DNA from: Nitrospina sp.
GTDB lineage: Bacteria; Nitrospinota; Nitrospinia; Nitrospinales; Nitrospinaceae
Assembly: GCA_004357435.1 (NCBI GenBank)
Contig: SMVS01000130.1
Span: 1-28,285, forward strand
Direction of reading: 5' to 3'
Length of the DNA: 28,285 bases
Below, piece after piece: positions 1 through 9,050 of the stretch (positions are counted from its first letter, which is position 1; every line of letters begins with the position of its first letter). The translations under genes and the position numbers were made by a program. Below the pieces are notes generated by a model that was given only the letters and a program-made list of their open reading frames with translations, was not told the origin of the DNA and did no database searches.

Positions 1-35
1 GAGGTGTAGGCTCTCATTTTCAGAGTCAAATGCGG

Positions 36-995
36 TTAATGAAAAGGAAAAATGTAATTCATCCAAGCGGACATCCTTAGCAGAATCTTTCTCATGATTG
101 CCACATGGTGAAAATGTTCGCTATACACAGCCGCTTGCGCGTAGGATCCACCAGGAATTAGAGCGGAATAGTTTGCATACTCGGGATCAGTGATATTTAT
201 AAGAACCGGCACGCGGCCCGGCCTCGGTGCCATTTGCGGATTAATCAGGTTTCCCGTTGCCTGAACCTGACCTTCAGCCAATGCCGGCACTACCATTCCC
301 ACTTCACCGGAAAACACCTTCCCAGGGATACTATCAAAAGCCACCTCCGCTTCACTCCCTACTTCTAAACGAAGCAAATAGTTTTGACGAAACCAGGCCA
401 CCAGATAATGGCCCTCACTATGCACAAAGACCATAACGGGTCTCAGTGGAAGGTTTTTCGCCATCATGCCGGGCCTCAAGACTACTTGAGTGGCATAGCC
501 ATCGGTCGGTGCCCGCACGGTCGTCTGGCCCAGTTCAAATTTTGCCTGTGCAAATTGGGCCCGCAGATCATTATATTTTGCGGTTGCCGAATCAAGATCG
601 CGCTTACTACCTGCTTTCCGTTTAAATAATTTTCCCGCTCGCTTAAAATCCGCTTTCGCGCCCGATAAAAGTGATTTTATCGAGTCAACCCGGTTTTGAT
701 AAGGTTCTGGATCTATGCGAAACAGAACATCGCCTTTTTTGAGTTTGGCGTTCCCTTGTACGGGAACCTCCACCACTTTTCCGCTCACCGTAGGCACAAT
801 AGGCGTGGTGATAAAATACAGCCGGGTATTTTCAGAATAAGGATGATTGTAGTTCATTGTAAAGGTGAGCGCGCCAATGAGGATAACGCCCCCCATTACC
901 GCGGTGGGCACGCTCCACTTGTTGAGCGGGATTCTAAAGACCTTAAAAATGACAATGCAGAGGGCGGTGTAGGTGAGCATCAGAAGTAAGTCCAT
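36..995 (-). CDS. HlyD-family membrane fusion protein (YibH/YiaV-like)
   Basis: A 319-residue inner-membrane periplasmic adaptor of the HlyD/EmrA/AaeA class. Two hydrophobic segments lie at about residues 2-18 and 30-46. A biotinyl/lipoyl-like half-motif follows (VSGKVVEVPVQGNAKLKKGD, about residues 70-90), then a helical hairpin rich in K, R, A and Q (about 100-155), then the second half-motif (TVRAPTDGYATQVVLRPG) and a beta-barrel region. Such proteins normally bridge an inner-membrane transporter to the outer membrane, but no transporter subunit is adjacent. Its start codon overlaps the stop of the upstream DUF3302 gene (TAATG), with a strong GGAGG in the end of that gene, so the two are translationally coupled. 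The same pairing is known in E. coli (yiaW-yiaV, yibI-yibH). The substrate cannot be read from the sequence. Confidence 0.88.
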   Translation of the reverse strand: MDLLLMLTYTALCIVIFKVFRIPLNKWSVPTAVMGGVILIGALTFTMNYNHPYSENTRLYFITTPIVPTVSGKVVEVPVQGNAKLKKGDVLFRIDPEPYQNRVDSIKSLLSGAKADFKRAGKLFKRKAGSKRDLDSATAKYNDLRAQFAQAKFELGQTTVRAPTDGYATQVVLRPGMMAKNLPLRPVMVFVHSEGHYLVAWFRQNYLLRLEVGSEAEVAFDSIPGKVFSGEVGMVVPALAEGQVQATGNLINPQMAPRPGRVPVLINITDPEYANYSALIPGGSYAQAAVYSEHFHHVAIMRKILLRMSAWMNYIFPFH

Positions 996-1360
996 TACTC
1001 TATCTCCTCCCTCGATTTCTTTTTAGCCCGCGCCGCGCTGGTTACCTTTTCCAGTTTTTCTATTCGTTCATCCAACCGGGAAAGTTGCTCCTCAAAATCA
1101 GCTGACTGACTACTTTCCTCTTTCTCTTTGGCAAAACCCCAACCTCGATCTTCACGGTAGAGGGTCGCCCAAATCCAAAGGAACGGCCAAATGACATGGA
1201 GGGTGAAAAGACTGATCCAACCGGCAACATGAATCGCATCCTGCTGAGGGTGTTTGCGATGAACTGATATTTCGTAGGGGATATCATGAATTGCAATGAT
1301 TCCATAAAAAATGACGATAGACGCAAAAACCAGTATTCCAAGAGCAAGGTAATCCAGCAT
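995..1360 (-). CDS. DUF3302 inner-membrane protein (YiaW/YibI-like)
   Basis: A 121-residue protein with two membrane helices: about residues 1-22 (LDYLALGILVFASIVIFYGI) and about 43-62 (HVAGWISLFTLHVIWPFLWI). A charged, probably coiled-coil tail rich in E, K and R follows. The IPYEISVHRKHPQQDAI loop between the helices is typical of DUF3302. I chose the ATG at 1360 over the one at 1381 because a GGGAG Shine-Dalgarno sits 7 bases upstream of it, inside the longer reading. It is the first gene of a two-gene operon with the HlyD-like protein. DUF3302 proteins are thought to work with these adaptors, but no activity is established. Confidence 0.85.
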   Translation of the reverse strand: MLDYLALGILVFASIVIFYGIIAIHDIPYEISVHRKHPQQDAIHVAGWISLFTLHVIWPFLWIWATLYREDRGWGFAKEKEESSQSADFEEQLSRLDERIEKLEKVTSAARAKKKSREEIE

Positions 1361-1367
1361 TATGTGT

Positions 1368-1372
1368 CTCCC
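1368..1372 (-). promoter_or_regulatory. Ribosome binding site GGGAG deciding the DUF3302 start
   Basis: On the minus strand GGGAG is followed by ACACATA and then ATG at 1360. It supports the shorter start and makes the in-frame ATG at 1381 unlikely. Confidence 0.6.
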
Positions 1373-1480
1373 AAAACGCATTTCATACTGTAAAATGTTC
1401 CAGTGCCACGCGCCTGATGCAACGGTTCAGACTATTCACCGTCTTCAAAAAACAACTATGTAAATAAAGCTTGATCAGGG

Positions 1481-2689
1481 TCACGTATTACCCTTGAGTC
1501 TATTTCCCAAGGCCCTGGCCCAAGGATTGGCGGTAACTCCATGGACTAAAATGCTCAGCGTAACAGTGACGGCAACCGTCACAATGATCGTATCTCCATG
1601 CGGCAAATCGGCGTTCAACACTATAACAGCAAATACAATACTGGCAAGTCCACGAGGACCGAACCAACCTAAAAACAGTTTTCCTTCGGTATTTAAATTG
1701 ACGCCCACCAGAGAAATATAAACCGGCAACATGCGGATAACGGTTAGGCTCAGTACGGCATAACCCACGATTGACCAGTTAAGATAATCAATAGAACGCC
1801 CAACTACCGCGGAACCAAATAACACCCATGTGATCAGTGCAAACGTTTCACCGGTACCTTCAGCGGCTCGTAAAAATTCGTCCCGATGGTTTTTAGTCAT
1901 ATATCCAAATAACAATCCCCCGCAGAAGGATGCGATAAATCCACTACCACCCACAAATTGAGCCGATGCAAAGCATGTAATCGCCAGGGCAATAACAGGG
2001 ATTTGAACCCAAGTATGCGTCAACCACTGCCGGGACCTTGCAAACCGTAGCAGGAGGACAGTCAACGAAGTCAATGTCACACCCACTATCAAACCAATTC
2101 CAATTTCCTCGGCTAACAATGCCATTGCCAGATGCCAACCGCTACCCTCGCCATGCCCGCTGGTACCAAGCGCTAATGCAAGAAAGGCAAAGAGAATAGG
2201 CACACAGATGCCATCATTCAACCCACTTTCCACGCTTAGGCCTTGGCGAAGATCAGCAGGTACGGATTCATTTTTAACCACTGCTTGTCCCAGCGCGGCA
2301 TCGGTTGGTGCAACAATGGTTGCCAGCAACGCCACTTCGATCAGGGATAAATTGTCAAATAGAGCTACTCCAAACCCAAAACCCAGCAACAGGGTTAATG
2401 GCAATCCTATCAATAGCAATCGTAGTGGAATTTTTGCTGAACTGCGAAGCACCTTGAAGTCAGCACTGGCCGCATCGATGAATAATACCAGCGCCAAGGT
2501 CAACTCAGCTAAAACTTTCAGGGTGTGCGCTTCTGCTTTTAATGACAGGAGCCCTGCGCCTAACGGACCTATGCAGAATCCAAAAAATACAAATATTATG
2601 GGACCCGTAAGGCGTGATTTCTCCACCGCGCCAGCCACACAACTGAACAGGAGAGCGCAACCAGCAAGCAAAGCTAAATCCAGATACAT
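1481..2689 (-). CDS. CPA1-family cation:proton antiporter (NhaP-type)
   Basis: A 402-residue polytopic membrane protein with about 11-12 hydrophobic helices and no C-terminal regulatory (RCK/TrkA) domain. The family signature is the ND pair in ESGLNDGICVPILFAF, the ion-binding segment of CPA1 antiporters. It is preceded by APTDAALGQAVV, also typical of NhaP-type exchangers. The expected role is Na+ or K+ exchange for H+ in pH and salt homeostasis. The open frame extends upstream to a TTG at 2731, but that adds a hydrophilic stretch ahead of the first helix. The ATG at 2689 starts directly before MYLDLALLAG and is preferred, although its Shine-Dalgarno is weak. It stands alone, about 120 bases upstream of the DUF3302 gene. 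Ion preference cannot be told from sequence. Confidence 0.88.
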   Translation of the reverse strand: MYLDLALLAGCALLFSCVAGAVEKSRLTGPIIFVFFGFCIGPLGAGLLSLKAEAHTLKVLAELTLALVLFIDAASADFKVLRSSAKIPLRLLLIGLPLTLLLGFGFGVALFDNLSLIEVALLATIVAPTDAALGQAVVKNESVPADLRQGLSVESGLNDGICVPILFAFLALALGTSGHGEGSGWHLAMALLAEEIGIGLIVGVTLTSLTVLLLRFARSRQWLTHTWVQIPVIALAITCFASAQFVGGSGFIASFCGGLLFGYMTKNHRDEFLRAAEGTGETFALITWVLFGSAVVGRSIDYLNWSIVGYAVLSLTVIRMLPVYISLVGVNLNTEGKLFLGWFGPRGLASIVFAVIVLNADLPHGDTIIVTVAVTVTLSILVHGVTANPWARALGNRLKGNT

Positions 2690-2802
2690 GGTATCAACTC
2701 TTGTTGGATGACAACCTGCAATTAAACACAAAAAAAAGCAAAGGGCCGTCAGTCAATTATAACTTGGGCTATTCTGTTCTTAAGTTAACCCCAAAACCCG
2801 GT

Positions 2803-3297
2803 TCATTGCACCAAAGGAATCTGCCTGGCGAGTTCGAAATTTATAATTGCATCCAGTTTGTTTTCTAACTGGAAAAATCGAGCTACTTTTTTACCAGGCA
2901 GTATCTCTTGAAATTTATCCACAAACGATTGCTTCGTGCTCAGTCTCAAGCGTTTATTATGTAAAGACCCATTCAATATTTTCAACGCTTTTTCATCAGA
3001 GAGACTTTTATTTTTAAGAGCATCGGCGAAATCGGTAATCAGTTTAACCCGCCGACCATTGATAAAGTCTAGCTGATCCTGATATTCCCGATACAGTTTC
3101 CAAAATTTTTCTTTTTCGGACGGGGTAAAATTCATGTTTTTGGCTATCAGCTGCTTTTTTTGAACCTTAATGATAGCCCGGGTCAATTCTATTTCATCCT
3201 GGTTAGCTTCCAGGGTTCCCTGGGCAATAGAGAAATCATTTGATCCCATTCCAAAAATAAATACTAAAGCCAACGCCAACGTTTTAATCCAATTCAT
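2803..3297 (-). CDS. Exported small helical protein, Spy/CpxP-like in character
   Basis: A 164-residue protein with a clear N-terminal signal peptide (NWIKTLALALVFIFGMGS, likely cleaved near residue 26 after SIAQG). The mature part is strongly helical and charged. It contains FTPSEKEKFWKLYREYQDQL and LPGKKVARFFQLENKLDAI, a pattern seen in periplasmic Spy/CpxP-like or heavy-metal-resistance proteins and in unnamed relatives of them. I do not recognise an exact family. A strong GGAGG precedes the ATG. It lies 80 bases downstream of the AsmA-like gene, possibly co-transcribed. A periplasmic chaperone or stress role is only inference. Confidence 0.7.
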   Translation of the reverse strand: MNWIKTLALALVFIFGMGSNDFSIAQGTLEANQDEIELTRAIIKVQKKQLIAKNMNFTPSEKEKFWKLYREYQDQLDFINGRRVKLITDFADALKNKSLSDEKALKILNGSLHNKRLRLSTKQSFVDKFQEILPGKKVARFFQLENKLDAIINFELARQIPLVQ

Positions 3298-3377
3298 AAC
3301 TACCTCCGCTTAGTGTTTTTTAAATTCAACAAATGATATTCACGTGTTCATTAACATCTCAAAAAACAATTTAACTT

Positions 3378-6300
3378 TTAATCAGTATTTAATGTTGTAC
3401 TAAAAAGTTTTCCTGGAAGAAAAGAAACTTTGGGTTCTTCGTAGGTTCCTTCCACACTAAAATAAATATGTATAAATTGCTGGTTTTCCTCATTCCCTCC
3501 AACTAAATTTCTAACAATAGGAATCTTTTTTAAGATACTGCGAACCAAACCCCCAACCACAGGAGTTTCCCCCAAAGCATTTCCTATTCCGTTTTCAGGC
3601 AAAACGTCACCGATCAAAGGTATCTCTGGAATTTTACTACCCACAGTCCCATCAGCTTTGATTGAAGAGAGGGACGTATCTACAATGGATTTCAGTGCGT
3701 CAATAGCTTTAGCGATGCTTTGCAGGGGCCTTACCCTCACCTCTGCGTGAAGAGTTCTCTTGGACAAGTTGGTATCCCCATACACTTTAACTTTAATAGA
3801 TGGGCTCATTAAATCGAATCCTTTTGTGGATAACACACCGTTTTTGATTATGCAACTGCCTCCCATGTAATCATAAGGCAACATCCCGTCTTTAGAATTT
3901 GTCGGGAGTTTAAAGTTCATGGCGCGGATAATCGTACTCGCGACTTGGCCAACTTTTAAGACATGGCCCTTTTCTGATTTGATATTTAACTTGCCTGAGA
4001 GTCCTCTTAAAAAATCATCAGATGAGAGGTCACCGAAAAAACTTCCCCTAAATCTCAATGGACCTTGAATGTGATCCTCAATGAAATTTTCCAGCCGCAA
4101 ATCCTTTCCCAGAATATCCAATTTATAGGAGGTGGTCTTCAGGTTGTAGTTTCCTTTTAAGAGCAATGTCCCATTCTTCGGTAGTATCTTTCCCCGCTTC
4201 AACTCAAATGAAATTTTTGAAACAAAGGTCCTTGCCATTACGTTTTTAAGGGCGATCTCGTTAATTTTAATCTGGCTCATATCAAGGTTCATAAAAAAGC
4301 CTTCATTGCCTTTTGGTTTAAAAGAAACCAAAGTCTCTTTTATAACCACTTGAGTTTTGTCAAAATTCAGGGCGATTTTTTCCCCCGAAAATTTTCCTGA
4401 TATATTGAGCTCTCTAAAACTTTTGGCGGGACCTCTCAAATGAACCGTACCGGTCAGCTGACCCTTTTTTGGAAACCAGTCTTTTTGAATCAGGGGTTTG
4501 ATTTTCGGAAAGTGAATAGAGCGGATGATCAAATGCGAGTCGATGACAGGCTCCCATACCCCCTGCGCATCCTTTTTAAGATCCAGATTTCCCTTAACTT
4601 GGATCTCCCCGCCAAAGACGTGCGCTTTCACTTGGTGAGCCAGGCGGCCGTCCTGCCATTCGCCCTGAAAATCAATATATGGTACAGCCATTTGCTTCCC
4701 ATGAATTGGGATGACCACCTTTTGAACTTGGAAATCGCCCTTCACGTGAAGAGCCTCAGGGTGCATCACCGGCCCGTCAAGACGAATGTTGCTGGTGAAT
4801 TCTCCCGATTCGGGGAACGAGTCCACCTGAATCAAGGGTCTGAGTTTAGCAAAATGCAATGATTTGGTAATCACATCGGAATCGATGACAGGAGCCCAGT
4901 TTCCCTGCTCGTCCTTATGGGGGTCCAGCGTTCCCTGGACGCGGATCTCTCCACCAAAGATTTTTGCACTGACCTTATGGGTCAAACGTCCGTTGTGCCA
5001 CCTGCCCTGGACAGCAATGTCAGACAAGGCCACTGGCGTTCCTTGAATTTGGATGGCCGTTTCCGGCACGCTGAAATTTCCCTTTATGCGGAGTGCATCC
5101 GGGCGCATCACGGGACCTCGAATGTGAACCGTTCCGCCGATCACTCCTGCTTCGGGGAACCAGTCCTGTGCAACCAATGGCCGGAGGTCGGCCAACTGGA
5201 CTGATTTGGAAATCACATCCGAATTGATGACAGGGTCCCAGGCACCTTTAGGATCCTTTTTTAAGTTGATATCTCCCTTGATCCTGATTTCACCGCCCAA
5301 GACCGACATTCGCACATCATGTTTTAAGTGGGACCCAGACCATTGACCTGCGCCATCGATTATAGCAAAGTGAACTTTCTGACCTTGGATGGAGACAGTA
5401 GTCTTCTGGACCCGTATTTGCCCTTTAGCCTGGAGCGCCTTGGGTCGCGTTACGGAACCTTTCAGGTGAACTTTACCGCTGAGCGATCCCGTCTCGGGGA
5501 ACCAGTCCTGCGCAACCATGGGTTTCAGACGGGCTAACTGAACGGAGTCGATGACCACGTCCGAATCGATGATGGGATCCTGGTTAGCCTTTCCGAGCTC
5601 CAGCTGACCTTTGACTTGGATATTTCCATCAAATACATTTGCCCGAATATTGTGAACCAGTTTTTTATTGGACCAGGTTCCCTCTGCCTCTACCAAAGGA
5701 AAACGCACACTGCCGGTCTTCGTTTCTATCTCAAGATCTGAAAAGTTCAAATTTCCACTACCCTCCATCGCCTCTGGATGCTTCACCGGGCCTTTTAAGC
5801 GAACCGTACCGGTCAGGAGACCTTTCTCCGGAAACCATTCTTTTTGAACCAGGGGTTTGATGTCCGGCAAGCTGATCGACTGTATGGTCACATTCGAGTC
5901 GATGACGGGATCCCAGTCGCCCTTGCCATCGTTTTTAAGATCCAAATTCCCCTGGACACGGACCTGTCCTCCAAAGACCTTCATTCCGATTTCGTGGGTC
6001 AGATGCCCGTCGTGCCATTTGCCCTGCCCATCGATGTCTGACAAGGCAACTCTCGTCCCTCGAACTCGGATGGCTGTCTCTGGTATCTTGAACTTTCCAT
6101 TCACACGGAGTGCTTCAGGGCGCATCACGGGACCCCGAACGTGAACCGTTCCGCCGATCACTCCTGCTTCGGGGAACCACGGCATTGGTTCAGGAGAAAT
6201 ATTTTTCAATTCATGAAAATCGACATTTTCAAAAGTCAGATGAGAATCCAACGTACCCTTAAAGACAGGACCCAACGGATCTTCCCGGAAAATTTTTCCC

Positions 6301-7403
6301 TCAACCACGAAATCACCCGAAAACACGCTCCAGTTAATTTTGTGTATCAATTGTTGATTTTTCCATTGAGCGGCAACCTCGAAAGTTGGAAAGGAAAGGG
6401 GCTGGCCAGAGTGGACCAGGGTAATTTCTGTAATTTTCAGCACCAAATCCAAAGTTGCGCTTCGAGAAACGGATTCAAAGTCAGTCAATGTTTCAACGGG
6501 TGTTTCAAGTCTCAAACTCAGGCTGTCGAAATTTCCTTTCAAGCGCATTTCTTCATTTAGGATATTCCGGGCCTGAGGAACCCAATCCAGCACCGGCAGA
6601 ATATCCGTTGCTTTGAAAGGTTTAAAATTCAGTGTGGCCTGTAAGACCGAATTTGAAGAAAGAAGGTCATTGGCCCGTATCTCGCCTACCGCAACAAGGT
6701 TGCCAGTGCCGAATTCCAAATCATCCAGTATCAACTCGATCTGGTTTTCCTCTCGAACGATGCGCATCTGTACCCCAATATCCAACGGGATTTCTTTCCC
6801 CGTGCTCTCATCCTGGAAAATGACTTGACCCGCTATCAAATTGATTTCAGCCAAGGTGAGGTTGGGATTTTTCAGGAAATCACGTAAGACTCGAAGCCAT
6901 TCTGGAAAAGAATTAATTTTTTGCACTGGTAAGGAAGGGGTTGGATCAGAATCAAGTGTATTTATTTTAGCTAGAGTGTTCGGTCCGGCTCCCGGTTTGA
7001 CTGAAATTTTTAAAACCGGTCTAATAAGTGTAATGCTATCGATAACAATCTTTTGTTGCAGAAGAGGTAACAGTTTTAATTTGAGCAACAGTTCATCTGT
7101 AGACAGAAGCTCCTTTTCCTGATCGGCAGAATAGATCTGAAGCCCTTTACATTTAAACTGCAATCCCCGGGAAAAACTCCAGTCCAGGGACTCGATATTA
7201 ATATTCAGACCCGTAGCCCGAGTCAGAACGTGTATAACGGGTTCACGGAAATTATTCGGGTCAACAGAGAAAACCACAGCCATAATTATGATCAGTATTC
7301 CAGCCAGGCCCGCCGCCAAAATAATTAAAATTCGAGGTTTTCTGTTTTTGACAGGAGAGCTTTTCCGAGGAGGGATTTTCCGTTTTTTATTAGGAACATC
7401 CAT
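3378..7403 (-). CDS. AsmA-family envelope protein with tandem repeats
   Basis: A 1341-residue protein with a basic N-terminus and one membrane anchor (about residues 24-46), followed by an AsmA-like N-terminal region (DPNNFREPVIHVLTRATGL, about 48-66). The central part contains six copies of a WFPE...GPV...HPEAL...VFGGEI unit, with the WFP (or SFP) anchors at residues 409-976. The C-terminal region (GKLNIKSEKGHVLKVGQVAS, then PLIGDVLPENGIGNALG) is AsmA/YhdP-like. Members of this group form long beta-grooves spanning the periplasm and are implicated in phospholipid transport to the outer membrane. That role is family knowledge and is not shown here. No Shine-Dalgarno is visible: the bases before ATG read TTCTCCT, the opposite sense. 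No other in-frame start lies ahead of the anchor helix. The previous gene is 190 bases upstream. Confidence 0.85.
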   Translation of the reverse strand: MDVPNKKRKIPPRKSSPVKNRKPRILIILAAGLAGILIIIMAVVFSVDPNNFREPVIHVLTRATGLNINIESLDWSFSRGLQFKCKGLQIYSADQEKELLSTDELLLKLKLLPLLQQKIVIDSITLIRPVLKISVKPGAGPNTLAKINTLDSDPTPSLPVQKINSFPEWLRVLRDFLKNPNLTLAEINLIAGQVIFQDESTGKEIPLDIGVQMRIVREENQIELILDDLEFGTGNLVAVGEIRANDLLSSNSVLQATLNFKPFKATDILPVLDWVPQARNILNEEMRLKGNFDSLSLRLETPVETLTDFESVSRSATLDLVLKITEITLVHSGQPLSFPTFEVAAQWKNQQLIHKINWSVFSGDFVVEGKIFREDPLGPVFKGTLDSHLTFENVDFHELKNISPEPMPWFPEAGVIGGTVHVRGPVMRPEALRVNGKFKIPETAIRVRGTRVALSDIDGQGKWHDGHLTHEIGMKVFGGQVRVQGNLDLKNDGKGDWDPVIDSNVTIQSISLPDIKPLVQKEWFPEKGLLTGTVRLKGPVKHPEAMEGSGNLNFSDLEIETKTGSVRFPLVEAEGTWSNKKLVHNIRANVFDGNIQVKGQLELGKANQDPIIDSDVVIDSVQLARLKPMVAQDWFPETGSLSGKVHLKGSVTRPKALQAKGQIRVQKTTVSIQGQKVHFAIIDGAGQWSGSHLKHDVRMSVLGGEIRIKGDINLKKDPKGAWDPVINSDVISKSVQLADLRPLVAQDWFPEAGVIGGTVHIRGPVMRPDALRIKGNFSVPETAIQIQGTPVALSDIAVQGRWHNGRLTHKVSAKIFGGEIRVQGTLDPHKDEQGNWAPVIDSDVITKSLHFAKLRPLIQVDSFPESGEFTSNIRLDGPVMHPEALHVKGDFQVQKVVIPIHGKQMAVPYIDFQGEWQDGRLAHQVKAHVFGGEIQVKGNLDLKKDAQGVWEPVIDSHLIIRSIHFPKIKPLIQKDWFPKKGQLTGTVHLRGPAKSFRELNISGKFSGEKIALNFDKTQVVIKETLVSFKPKGNEGFFMNLDMSQIKINEIALKNVMARTFVSKISFELKRGKILPKNGTLLLKGNYNLKTTSYKLDILGKDLRLENFIEDHIQGPLRFRGSFFGDLSSDDFLRGLSGKLNIKSEKGHVLKVGQVASTIIRAMNFKLPTNSKDGMLPYDYMGGSCIIKNGVLSTKGFDLMSPSIKVKVYGDTNLSKRTLHAEVRVRPLQSIAKAIDALKSIVDTSLSSIKADGTVGSKIPEIPLIGDVLPENGIGNALGETPVVGGLVRSILKKIPIVRNLVGGNEENQQFIHIYFSVEGTYEEPKVSFLPGKLFSTTLNTD
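4476..6179 (-). repeat. Six tandem ~342-bp units inside the AsmA-like gene
   Basis: The tryptophan codon (serine in one copy) of the WFPE/WFPK motif occurs at 6177, 5835, 5502, 5160, 4818 and 4476 on the forward coordinate. Spacing is 342, 333, 342, 342 and 342 bases, which is 114, 111, 114, 114 and 114 codons. Each unit repeats the order WFPE-G, GTVHLRGPV, HPEAL, GQGxWxxGxLTH, VFGGEIxVxGxLDLKKD, PVIDSDV. DNA identity between some units is visible by eye, for example around 6121-6180 and 5101-5160, so duplication is likely fairly recent or homogenised. Confidence 0.9.
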
Positions 7404-7593
7404 AGGAGAAAAAATGAATTGTTAACATGAATTAAAGAAAGCTTGGCCCGTTTATATCATATTTGAAAAAAAGTAGGTAATGATTTGGCTGGAAGACGGC
7501 ATGTAGATTTCAAACCTGAAATTCGGCTGAATTAAGGGGGCTTCAACAAAACCATTAGCGGAAACCGGATAAAACCTGGTAACTTCTTTCAAA

Positions 7594-8250
7594 CTATTTA
7601 TCGCGATCCTCATCCAGACTTTTTCTTAGCATCCCAGCCCATTTCCTTAATACATCCTGGGTATTCTCCCAGGTTTTCATATCATCTGGTCGAGATCCCT
7701 TCTCAGATATAAGGCCCATTAAAACCACTGCACCCGTTTGATAATCCACAAACTCGAATTCCGCGGACGCCCCTCCGAGATTGATATCGCTTTTCCCAGG
7801 GGACCCGCCACTGGCAACGCCCCTAGGTTCCAGATCGGTAATGGCGACCTTAATATGTAGTGTCCCAGCTTGCCTTTGACCAAAACCAACCAATTCATAT
7901 TTATCTTGGATCGCCTTAATCAACTCATTCCGAAAATATTCCGTCAGTTTGTTGATTTCCGTCGCATCGATTCCTCGTTTCCTACCTTTTTTCGATAAAA
8001 ACGCGATCACATGATCAATATAAAACTTAGAATACTGGTTGAGAATGTTTTCCTCACTTCTATATACATATAAACCTTCATACTTGGAGCTGGGCACCAG
8101 ATTCCCATAATCGCTTAGGAAACCGGATTTCTCTGGCTTTTGAGAAGCGCAAGCAAACAAGCCTAATAAAAGAGAAGCCGCAAAAATTCCGGAAACAGTC
8201 CTTAAAAAAAATTCATAAAATCGACTGCTTTTAAGTTGTTTCATTAACAT
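7594..8250 (-). CDS. DUF3313-type lipoprotein, copy 2
   Basis: A 218-residue predicted lipoprotein. The signal segment FAASLLLGLFACAS ends in the lipobox LFAC (Cys about residue 34). SGFLSDYGNLVP follows, the opening typical of DUF3313 proteins, and then GGASAEFEFVDYQTGAVV, a segment shared with the neighbouring paralogue. It is 46 bases downstream of that paralogue on the same strand, so the two probably form one operon. No function is established for the family; such lipoproteins are usually placed in the outer membrane. ATG at 8250 is used, and a second ATG two codons later is equally possible. The ribosome binding site is weak. Confidence 0.8.
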   Translation of the reverse strand: MLMKQLKSSRFYEFFLRTVSGIFAASLLLGLFACASQKPEKSGFLSDYGNLVPSSKYEGLYVYRSEENILNQYSKFYIDHVIAFLSKKGRKRGIDATEINKLTEYFRNELIKAIQDKYELVGFGQRQAGTLHIKVAITDLEPRGVASGGSPGKSDINLGGASAEFEFVDYQTGAVVLMGLISEKGSRPDDMKTWENTQDVLRKWAGMLRKSLDEDRDK

Positions 8251-8296
8251 TATTACCAGGATAAATATTTTTCATCATACTCAGTATTCACTTGAA

Positions 8297-8947
8297 TCAA
8301 GGGTTTTTTCTGTGAGCTTCATCCATGCGAGTGATGAGCCGCTTGGACCAACGCTCTATGACTTCCTTAACAAGGCCGTATTTGGAGGATTTATTGTAAA
8401 CCCTGCCTTTTTGTAAATCAATTACTGCGACCACAACCTCACCTGTAAGCGCATCAATAAGTTCGGCTTCAGCAGAAGCGCCTCCCCAAATGGTGGCCTC
8501 AGATATCGTGGCGCGCATTCGGACCAGCGGTTGAAACGGCTCCAGGTTGGTTATGGCTACTCTCAGAATTAAAGTTTGTGACCCAGGCTCGCTAACTATG
8601 GAATAGTTGCTGTTTTTCAGTTCTTTTTTCAACCGATAATAAAAATAGTTAGCAAGTTTTTGCATATCCTTTTGATTAATATAGGGGGGAGCGCTGGGAC
8701 TCAAGATCTGGCGGATTTGCACCGGTAAAATAATGAAATTTGAATACAGGTTGAGCGGTTTCCCAGGATTAAAATAGGAATATGCCCCCTCTGCATCCGC
8801 AAAAGGGCTCTTGGTCAACTTAGAATAATCATTAAGAAATCCCGCATTTTTAGGTAAATTTTCTGTAGCGCAAGCTGAGATTCCGATTAAAGCTAGGCCG
8901 GCAATTAGTTGGAAAGATCTCTTCGCCGAATTTTCAATGATTCCCAA
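8297..8947 (-). CDS. DUF3313-type lipoprotein, copy 1 (TTG start)
   Basis: A 216-residue predicted lipoprotein with signal LIAGLALIGISACAT (lipobox ISAC). NAGFLNDYSKL and GGASAEAELIDALTGEVV follow, parallel to the downstream gene, so the two are paralogues from a tandem duplication. The start is TTG at 8947: an in-frame TGA lies three codons upstream, and no ATG or GTG occurs before the lipobox. A GGAG about 10 bases upstream supports TTG. It heads a two-gene unit. Function is unknown beyond the family, and the two copies have diverged in the middle third. Confidence 0.8.
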   Translation of the reverse strand: MGIIENSAKRSFQLIAGLALIGISACATENLPKNAGFLNDYSKLTKSPFADAEGAYSYFNPGKPLNLYSNFIILPVQIRQILSPSAPPYINQKDMQKLANYFYYRLKKELKNSNYSIVSEPGSQTLILRVAITNLEPFQPLVRMRATISEATIWGGASAEAELIDALTGEVVVAVIDLQKGRVYNKSSKYGLVKEVIERWSKRLITRMDEAHRKNP

Positions 8948-8990
8948 TGCCTCTCATCTCCATTTAAGATAATGCTGTTTATTTTTCCGA

Positions 8991-9029
8991 AAAGCCTGTC
9001 CCAATCTTACCAATATTGATTGGGACAGG
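8991..9029 (-). terminator. Hairpin terminator after the small lipoprotein operon
   Basis: Arms at 8995-9006 and 9018-9029 are perfectly complementary over 12 bases (CCTGTCCCAATC / GATTGGGACAGG) around an 11-base loop. On the minus strand the stem is followed by CTTTTCGG, a short T tract. It lies 22 bases past the stop of the gene at 9051, where a Rho-independent terminator would be expected. The T run is short, so strength is uncertain. Confidence 0.6.
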
Positions 9030-9050
9030 ACCTCCCTAAATTTAGCTAAA

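Noticed and set aside
2690..2731. TTG start for the antiporter at 2731.
   Set aside because: Adds a hydrophilic leader ahead of the first helix; ATG at 2689 fits the family start.
4476..6179. CRISPR or satellite explanation for the regular 342-base spacing.
   Set aside because: The period is a multiple of three, the frame is kept, and the units encode a conserved protein motif.
4440..6560. Series of plus-strand open frames opposite the AsmA-like gene.
   Set aside because: They resemble each other only because they are the complement of the tandem repeats; no ribosome binding sites or families.
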